Shown in pieces: positions 40,485 through 44,991 of a stretch of DNA of 44,991 nt; the first letter of the stretch is position 1; every line of letters begins with the position of its first letter. A program made the translations under genes and the position numbers. The DNA lies in contig JAZQCK010000047.1 in assembly GCA_045546255.1 (NCBI GenBank), positions 1-44,991 of the forward strand, in the 5' to 3' direction. Below the pieces are notes generated by a model, which was given only the letters and a program-made list of their open reading frames with translations, was not told the DNA's origin and ran no database searches. Source of the DNA: RGIG5612 sp045546255 (GTDB lineage Bacteria > Bacillota > Clostridia > Lachnospirales > Lachnospiraceae).

Positions 40485-41387
40485 ATGCAGATCAAGTTTG
40501 GAAAATGGGGCGTTAAAATGTTTTATCAAAGCATGGTGCGCGCCAATAAAAAGAATCATGTGGACTGGCCGCCAGCGGAAAACTATTCCTGCAGGGCGGA
40601 TATTGATGCCCTAAACGACGGCAATTCCGAGCATCAGTTCGACGTTTATTACGCAGAGAACAATCAAAAAGACATGGTTCTGATCGATATTCATGGGGGC
40701 GGATATATCGCAAATACAAGAAAGAATAATTTCGGCTTTGCCTCTGTTTTTATCGATGCCGGATATGATGTTGCGGCATTGGATTATCCACAGAATAAAG
40801 GTCATTTAGAGATCATAGAGCAGATCCGCGTCATTGCAAAGCAGCTTAGCTTTCTTTGGGTGCATGCAGAAGAGCTGAAATTGAACAGGGATGCGTTTTT
40901 CCTGACTGGCGATTCTGCAGGAGGTCACTTTGCACTTCTGTTCGCTGAAATGGTCAGCGATCCGGAGATTGCCCGGAAACTGAATATCGATCTGGGCGGT
41001 TTTCGCTGTAAGGGAGTTGCGCTAAATTGTCCGGTCTATGATTTTGCAAACATGATTCAGGAGTCTCCGCTGAATGCCAAAGGGAAGGCCGCAATGTACG
41101 GCCCGTCTTGGAATGATCTGGAATATCTTGCCAAAATCTCGCCAGCCACTTATATCCGTTCTTTAAAGCTGCCAATCCTGGTCAGCTCCTGCCGGAACGA
41201 TTTTATCCGCTCACAGAGCGAACGGCTGATCAAAGATATGAACGAAGCAAATATCGCACATGAGTTTGTATTTCTGGACGAAAAGAAAAAACAGGTGAAG
41301 CATGTGCATAATGTTGCCATGATCTCACTTCCGGAATCGCATTATGTGAACCGGAAAATGATGGAGTTTTTTGAGCGCCAGATGTAA
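40485..41387 (+). CDS. Alpha/beta hydrolase, carboxylesterase (HSL-like)
   Basis: 300 aa, GAGGAGGG before the start. Oxyanion-hole motif IHGGGYIANT, nucleophile elbow GDSAGGH, and a late acidic/His pair (SCRNDFIRSQ, then HVHNV) complete the triad. Cytoplasmic esterase of the hormone-sensitive-lipase type acting on short acyl or acetyl esters. Fits with the adjacent GDSL enzyme as a deacylation function. Confidence 0.87.
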   Translation: MQIKFGKWGVKMFYQSMVRANKKNHVDWPPAENYSCRADIDALNDGNSEHQFDVYYAENNQKDMVLIDIHGGGYIANTRKNNFGFASVFIDAGYDVAALDYPQNKGHLEIIEQIRVIAKQLSFLWVHAEELKLNRDAFFLTGDSAGGHFALLFAEMVSDPEIARKLNIDLGGFRCKGVALNCPVYDFANMIQESPLNAKGKAAMYGPSWNDLEYLAKISPATYIRSLKLPILVSSCRNDFIRSQSERLIKDMNEANIAHEFVFLDEKKKQVKHVHNVAMISLPESHYVNRKMMEFFERQM

Positions 41388-41422
41388 TGGCGTGCTAGTA
41401 AAAAATAATGGGAGGAAGGATC

Positions 41423-42199
41423 ATGAGGTTAAAACTGATCGCGTGTAAGATTTTATTGAGGGAAATATCTTATCTCTGCGCAACATCTGATAACATCGTG
41501 GATGTCACATGGATCCGTCAGGGAAAACATAATTATCCGGAACAGCTGCATGATCTGCTTCAGGCAGAGATCGATGCGATCGAATCCGGAGAGGATAACC
41601 ATACCAACAAAATGAATGAGATCAGTGAGTCGGACGATGGCGTTGCAGAAGACTTTGATGCGATCCTTTTAGGATATGGACTGTGTTCCAATGCTGTTTC
41701 CGGACTCACGGCAAAAAAACATAAGCTGGTCATTCCGAAAGCGCATGACTGTATCACTTTGTTCATGGGCTCGAAGGAAAAATACGCGCATTACTTTAAT
41801 GAAATTCCCGGCTGCTATTGGTACACGGCTGACTGGATTGAGAATACGACGATGCCCGGAAAACCAAGACACGAGATGATGGTGCGGCATTTTGAAGAGC
41901 AGGGCTATGATGAAGATACGATCGAGTATCTTATGGAATCTCTGAATGGTTTGAATAATTATCACAATGCCGCCTATATCCGAATGCCGTTCTTTGACAA
42001 AGACATCTATTCCGAAGCAACGAAAAAAGCAGCCGAGTTTTACGGATGGAATTATCACGAGATTGAAGGCGATATGAGCCTTTTAGAACGTTTTATTGGC
42101 GGCGACTGGAATGAAGAAGACTTTCTGGTTTTAGAACCAGGAGAGACAGCCGTCCAGTCTTATGATCAGGATATCTTAAGGAAAGGCACGTTGACCTAA
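41423..42199 (+). CDS. DUF1638 domain protein
   Basis: 258 aa, starting behind GGAGGAAGG. Family pattern: LKLIACKILLREISYLCA, AILLGYGLCSNAVSGLTA, LVIPKAHDCITLFMGSKEKY. Conserved Cys and His residues hint at metal or cofactor binding. DUF1638 genes are often seen near corrinoid and methyltransferase genes in anaerobes, but no such gene is in this window. Its end overlaps the convergent PPOX-like gene by four bases. Confidence 0.85.
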   Translation: MRLKLIACKILLREISYLCATSDNIVDVTWIRQGKHNYPEQLHDLLQAEIDAIESGEDNHTNKMNEISESDDGVAEDFDAILLGYGLCSNAVSGLTAKKHKLVIPKAHDCITLFMGSKEKYAHYFNEIPGCYWYTADWIENTTMPGKPRHEMMVRHFEEQGYDEDTIEYLMESLNGLNNYHNAAYIRMPFFDKDIYSEATKKAAEFYGWNYHEIEGDMSLLERFIGGDWNEEDFLVLEPGETAVQSYDQDILRKGTLT

Positions 42200-42672
42200 G
42201 CCTCGTTCACCAGTTTCCCGCAGATGTGTTCCGGCACCAGTGCAAACATAAATGTTCTGGGGCCGGACGTTTTTATTTCTTTTTCGATGTAAGCAGAATC
42301 ATCGGTGAATTTATAGGAAAGGCGCCTTGAAATATCAATGATCGTATCCGGATCTTCGATGATCTCGATGCGGCCGAAGACAATGACACTTTTAATGTTC
42401 AGTGCCCACTCTCCTTCTTTTCGGTAACCTTCATCCATCAGACAGAAGGATGCCTTGTCACATCGTTTGATCGCATCAATCTTGTGGCCACTCTTTCCAC
42501 TGTGAAAATAGAGCTTTCCATCTTCGCTGTTGTAAAAGTGATTCAGCGGCATGCCATAGGGATAGCCGTCGTCTCCCATCACAGATAATACACCTCGTTT
42601 TTCATGCTTCAAAAGTTGAATGCATTCCTCATCTAATAGCTTCTGTTTGATCCTGACTAATTCCCGAAACAT
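42196..42672 (-). CDS. Pyridoxamine 5'-phosphate oxidase-like flavin protein (NimA type)
   Basis: 158 aa split-barrel protein: GVLSVMGDDGYPYGMPLNHF, KLYFHSGKSGHKIDAIKRC, ASFCLMDEG. Resembles the NimA/PPOX-like family that binds FMN or heme. Usual role is redox chemistry on small molecules, and some members reduce nitroimidazoles; no claim of drug resistance is made. Start behind a weak GGAGG-like site. Confidence 0.85.
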   Translation of the reverse strand: MFRELVRIKQKLLDEECIQLLKHEKRGVLSVMGDDGYPYGMPLNHFYNSEDGKLYFHSGKSGHKIDAIKRCDKASFCLMDEGYRKEGEWALNIKSVIVFGRIEIIEDPDTIIDISRRLSYKFTDDSAYIEKEIKTSGPRTFMFALVPEHICGKLVNEA

Positions 42673-42703
42673 CGATAGCCTCCGTTCATTTCTATGTGAT
42701 TTA

Positions 42704-43495
42704 TTATTTTAAAAACCAACTCTCTAAGATTCCGTACATTTCCCGAACGACATAAGTCGGGTAAAGCCACCAGGGTGTTTTTGCGGACAAAGGGCTTGCT
42801 ATACAGCCCTGTTCTTTTGCTGTCCGCAGCGCCCGATACATGTGAAAGTCGTTGGTAACTAATACGAGCTTGCTGCTGCAATCCGGATGTGCTCCCAGCA
42901 GATTTAATGAATAAGCGATGTTTTCTTCGGTATCCGTTGCCTTATCTTCTAAAAGCAGCCGTTCTTTTGAAATACCATGATCTAAATACCATTGATACAT
43001 GACGCCGGCCTCTGTTGTGATCTCGCCCCGTCCCTGAGCGCCGCTTACAATGCAGATGGAATCCGTGTTTTCTTCTAAATAATCAAGTCCGGCATTCAAT
43101 CTGCTGAGTAAGGTCAGGCTCGGATGATATCCATTCACTTTACATCCAAGTACGAGGACCGTTGCATTCGGCTCCGGCTTTTTTCCGGCAACATGAAGCA
43201 TGCAGCCATAAGTGATACAGGCAAGGATCAAAATCACGCCGAGCATTGCTGCAACGATGATTTCAATGGCCCTTTCTGCTTTTGACTTCCACAAGCGGCT
43301 TAGGAAACTGTTCACCGGATAAAAGAAGATTCCATAGAGAGTCAGGAGCGCAAACACGCCGATTCCGGTCAGCATTCCGATATTCACCATGACATTGGTA
43401 AATAATGGAATGATAAACCAGATTAGGAAGACGATTCCAATGATCAAAATCACGCCACGTATGATCGGATGTTTTTTGCAGTCCGTTGTTTTCAT
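42704..43495 (-). CDS. YdcF family (DUF218) membrane protein
   Basis: 263 aa. Three N-terminal membrane helices, then an extracytoplasmic DUF218 domain: VLVLGCKVNGYHPSLTLL, ICIVSGAQGRGEITTEAGVM, LEDKATDTEENIAYS and VLVTNDFHMYRALRTAKEQG. SanA/ElyC-type relatives take part in cell envelope steps, possibly on lipid carriers. Divergent from the MATE gene. Confidence 0.9.
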   Translation of the reverse strand: MKTTDCKKHPIIRGVILIIGIVFLIWFIIPLFTNVMVNIGMLTGIGVFALLTLYGIFFYPVNSFLSRLWKSKAERAIEIIVAAMLGVILILACITYGCMLHVAGKKPEPNATVLVLGCKVNGYHPSLTLLSRLNAGLDYLEENTDSICIVSGAQGRGEITTEAGVMYQWYLDHGISKERLLLEDKATDTEENIAYSLNLLGAHPDCSSKLVLVTNDFHMYRALRTAKEQGCIASPLSAKTPWWLYPTYVVREMYGILESWFLK

Positions 43496-43529
43496 AACCT
43501 ATATCATACAACAAATCCTGTGAAAAAAC

Positions 43530-43558
43530 TTGCATTGAATCATGATTCTGTTTACTAT
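43530..43558 (+). promoter_or_regulatory. Promoter of the MATE transporter gene
   Basis: TTGCAT (43530-43535), 17 bp spacer, TACTAT (43553-43558). Its start point would be only about 8 bases from the first ATG, which favours the in-frame ATG at 43594 unless the leader is very short. Confidence 0.5.
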
Positions 43559-43572
43559 CAGTAGGAAAAATA

Positions 43573-44946
43573 ATGAAAAAAGAGAATTGGGATATGAATG
43601 AAAAAAGCGCAAAAGGCGATTTAACAGTCGGAAGCGTCGGTAAGAAACTGATTGCATTTGCAATACCGATTGCAATCGCAAATCTGGTTCAGGCGATGTA
43701 CCACCTGGCTGATCTATCAATCGTAGGTCATTTTGTGGGATCAGCGGGTATGTCCGCCGTAACAATGGGCGGCCTTGTCATCAATGTTGTGCTTGCTATC
43801 GCACAGGGCTTTTCCAATGGTGGAAGCATCTTGATCAGCCAACTTTTTGGCGGCGGGAAAAAGGATCAGATCCCACGTGTCGTTGGAACCGCTGTCGTTG
43901 CGTTTGGCTCATTGGCATTGTTTTTTACCGTGATCATTATCATCTTTGGGAAAATGATCCTTGTGGCTCTGAAAACGCCTGAGGAAGCACTCGAATACGC
44001 TATCATCTATCTTTCGATTTATGCTTGCGGAACGATCTTCGTTTATATTTATAATGTTTTTGCAGCAGTATTGAGAGCTGTTGGAAAATCGATGCCGGCA
44101 ATGGTTGCCGTTGTAACGACTGCATTGCTAAACATTGTTCTTGACCTTCTTTTTGTTGGACCGCTCCATATGGGCGTAGTCGGCGCTGCTATTGCGACGA
44201 TCATTTCTCAGTGTATCAGCATGATCATTATTGCGGTTTATGTGAAAAAGGCATGTCTGTTCGATTTTAAACGGAAGTCATATATGGTTGATTGGAAAAC
44301 GCTGGGCACTGTAGTAAAGATTGGTCTTCCGCAGGCTCTGCAGTTTGGACTGACCAATCTGTCATTCCTTTTTATCAGCGGCTTTGTCAATCAGTATGGA
44401 GTTTTCGCAAGCGCAGCCTCCGGAGCGACGTCAAAAATCTGGACCTTTGAGATCATTCCTTCTCAGGCGGTGCAAATGGCACTCATGACTCTGACGGCCC
44501 AGAATATTGCCTGCGGAAAGTTGGATCGAATCCGAAGGGGCATGTTTATTTCCATGGCAATTGCGTTTTGCTTTTCCATTGCTTTCTGGGGTGCCGGCCA
44601 GTTGTTCCCGGAAGCGATTCTCTCCATTTTTACGACGGATGCGGAAGTGATCGCAGTCGGTACACATTATCTGCAGATCTTTTTGATCAGTGGTGTGATC
44701 GAAAGCTTGATGTTCTGCTGTTATGGATTGATCGCCGGATCAGGGCACACCTTCTTCAATTTTATCTGTGCGATCATCTCGGCGATTGTTGTGCGGATCG
44801 CATTTGTATGGATCTTTGATACATTCACCAATTTGGGATTTATCGGAATCGCCTGGGCTTATGTTCTTGCTCCGGCAGCATCCGGACTGGCAGCGGCCAT
44901 CTATGTTCTTTCAGGAAAATGGAAGAAGAGCAATATTAAAGTTTGA
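43573..44946 (+). CDS. MATE-family efflux transporter
   Basis: 457 aa with twelve helices in two six-helix halves: GKKLIAFAIPIAIANLVQAM and YHLADLSIVGHFVG in the first, LGTVVKIGLPQALQFGLTNL in the second. DinF/NorM-type exporters use sodium or proton gradients to expel cationic compounds. The ATG at 43594 is an alternative start. No regulator sits beside it. Confidence 0.92.
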   Translation: MKKENWDMNEKSAKGDLTVGSVGKKLIAFAIPIAIANLVQAMYHLADLSIVGHFVGSAGMSAVTMGGLVINVVLAIAQGFSNGGSILISQLFGGGKKDQIPRVVGTAVVAFGSLALFFTVIIIIFGKMILVALKTPEEALEYAIIYLSIYACGTIFVYIYNVFAAVLRAVGKSMPAMVAVVTTALLNIVLDLLFVGPLHMGVVGAAIATIISQCISMIIIAVYVKKACLFDFKRKSYMVDWKTLGTVVKIGLPQALQFGLTNLSFLFISGFVNQYGVFASAASGATSKIWTFEIIPSQAVQMALMTLTAQNIACGKLDRIRRGMFISMAIAFCFSIAFWGAGQLFPEAILSIFTTDAEVIAVGTHYLQIFLISGVIESLMFCCYGLIAGSGHTFFNFICAIISAIVVRIAFVWIFDTFTNLGFIGIAWAYVLAPAASGLAAAIYVLSGKWKKSNIKV

Positions 44947-44968
44947 TCATGAGAAGTGAGGAATAAAG

Positions 44969-44991
44969 ATGAAAACAATCACGTTAGGAAA
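44969..44991 (+). CDS. Start of a gene cut by the window end
   Basis: An ATG behind GTGAGGAATAAAG opens a frame beginning MKTITLG, 22 bases after the MATE stop. Only seven codons are visible, too few to identify; it probably shares the MATE transcript. Confidence 0.5.

Overview
The window looks like chromosomal DNA of an anaerobic gut-type Firmicute, most likely a Lachnospiraceae or related Clostridia. Supporting signs are moderate GC, strong AGGAGG ribosome binding sites, many lipoprotein signals, LytTR/DUF3021 pairs, a glycyl radical enzyme, a tungstate (Tup) transporter and a MATE exporter. No ribosomal RNA, complete tRNA, CRISPR array, transposase or integrase gene is visible.

Bases 1 to about 9,500 are an accessory island. 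A 22-23 bp sequence that reads like the 3' end of a tRNA-Gly (T-loop, T-stem, 3' acceptor strand) occurs at 1, 2714, 7531 and 9468, with a degenerate fifth copy at 7631. Every copy is followed at once by a different intrinsic terminator hairpin. The blocks between copies carry unrelated cargo: a Phd/RelE-type toxin-antitoxin pair plus a membrane XRE regulator and lipoprotein; a hybrid histidine kinase with a solute-binding lipoprotein and a sigma-region-4 protein; a Fic remnant with a LytTR/DUF3021 pair. Copies 3 and 4 share a roughly 120 bp structured upstream segment whose hairpin stems co-vary. I read this as tandem insertion of small modules at a tRNA 3' end.

From 9.5 to 12.8 kb there is a CPBP membrane protease, a second LytTR/DUF3021 pair, and two tandem HypB-type nickel GTPases with no hydrogenase nearby. 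From 12.8 to 19.7 kb lies a reverse-strand five-gene operon (nucleoside hydrolase, fucose/arabinose-isomerase-like protein, split transketolase, FGGY kinase), divergent from a LacI regulator. Together these suggest a nucleoside or pentose route: free sugar, ketose, ketose phosphate, pentose phosphate pathway. From 19.8 to 27.2 kb are a CotH lipoprotein, an SDR dehydrogenase, an orphan glycyl radical enzyme, two paralogous cupins and a DUF4003 protein.

From 27.3 to 35 kb are housekeeping-like genes (VanX-type dipeptidase, YqeY, ABC exporter, M29 aminopeptidase, AlkD glycosylase) and a tupABC operon. Its TupA appears circularly permuted: the segment that normally forms the C-terminus sits directly after the signal peptide. 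From 35 to 45 kb are a nitroreductase, a BspA-like repeat protein, a GNAT protein, an MBOAT/AlgX-like/GDSL/esterase group suited to acylating or deacylating surface glycans, a DUF1638 protein, a flavin-reductase-like protein, a YdcF protein and a MATE exporter. The most notable observations are the tRNA-end module array, the permuted TupA, the nucleoside/pentose operon and the orphan glycyl radical enzyme.
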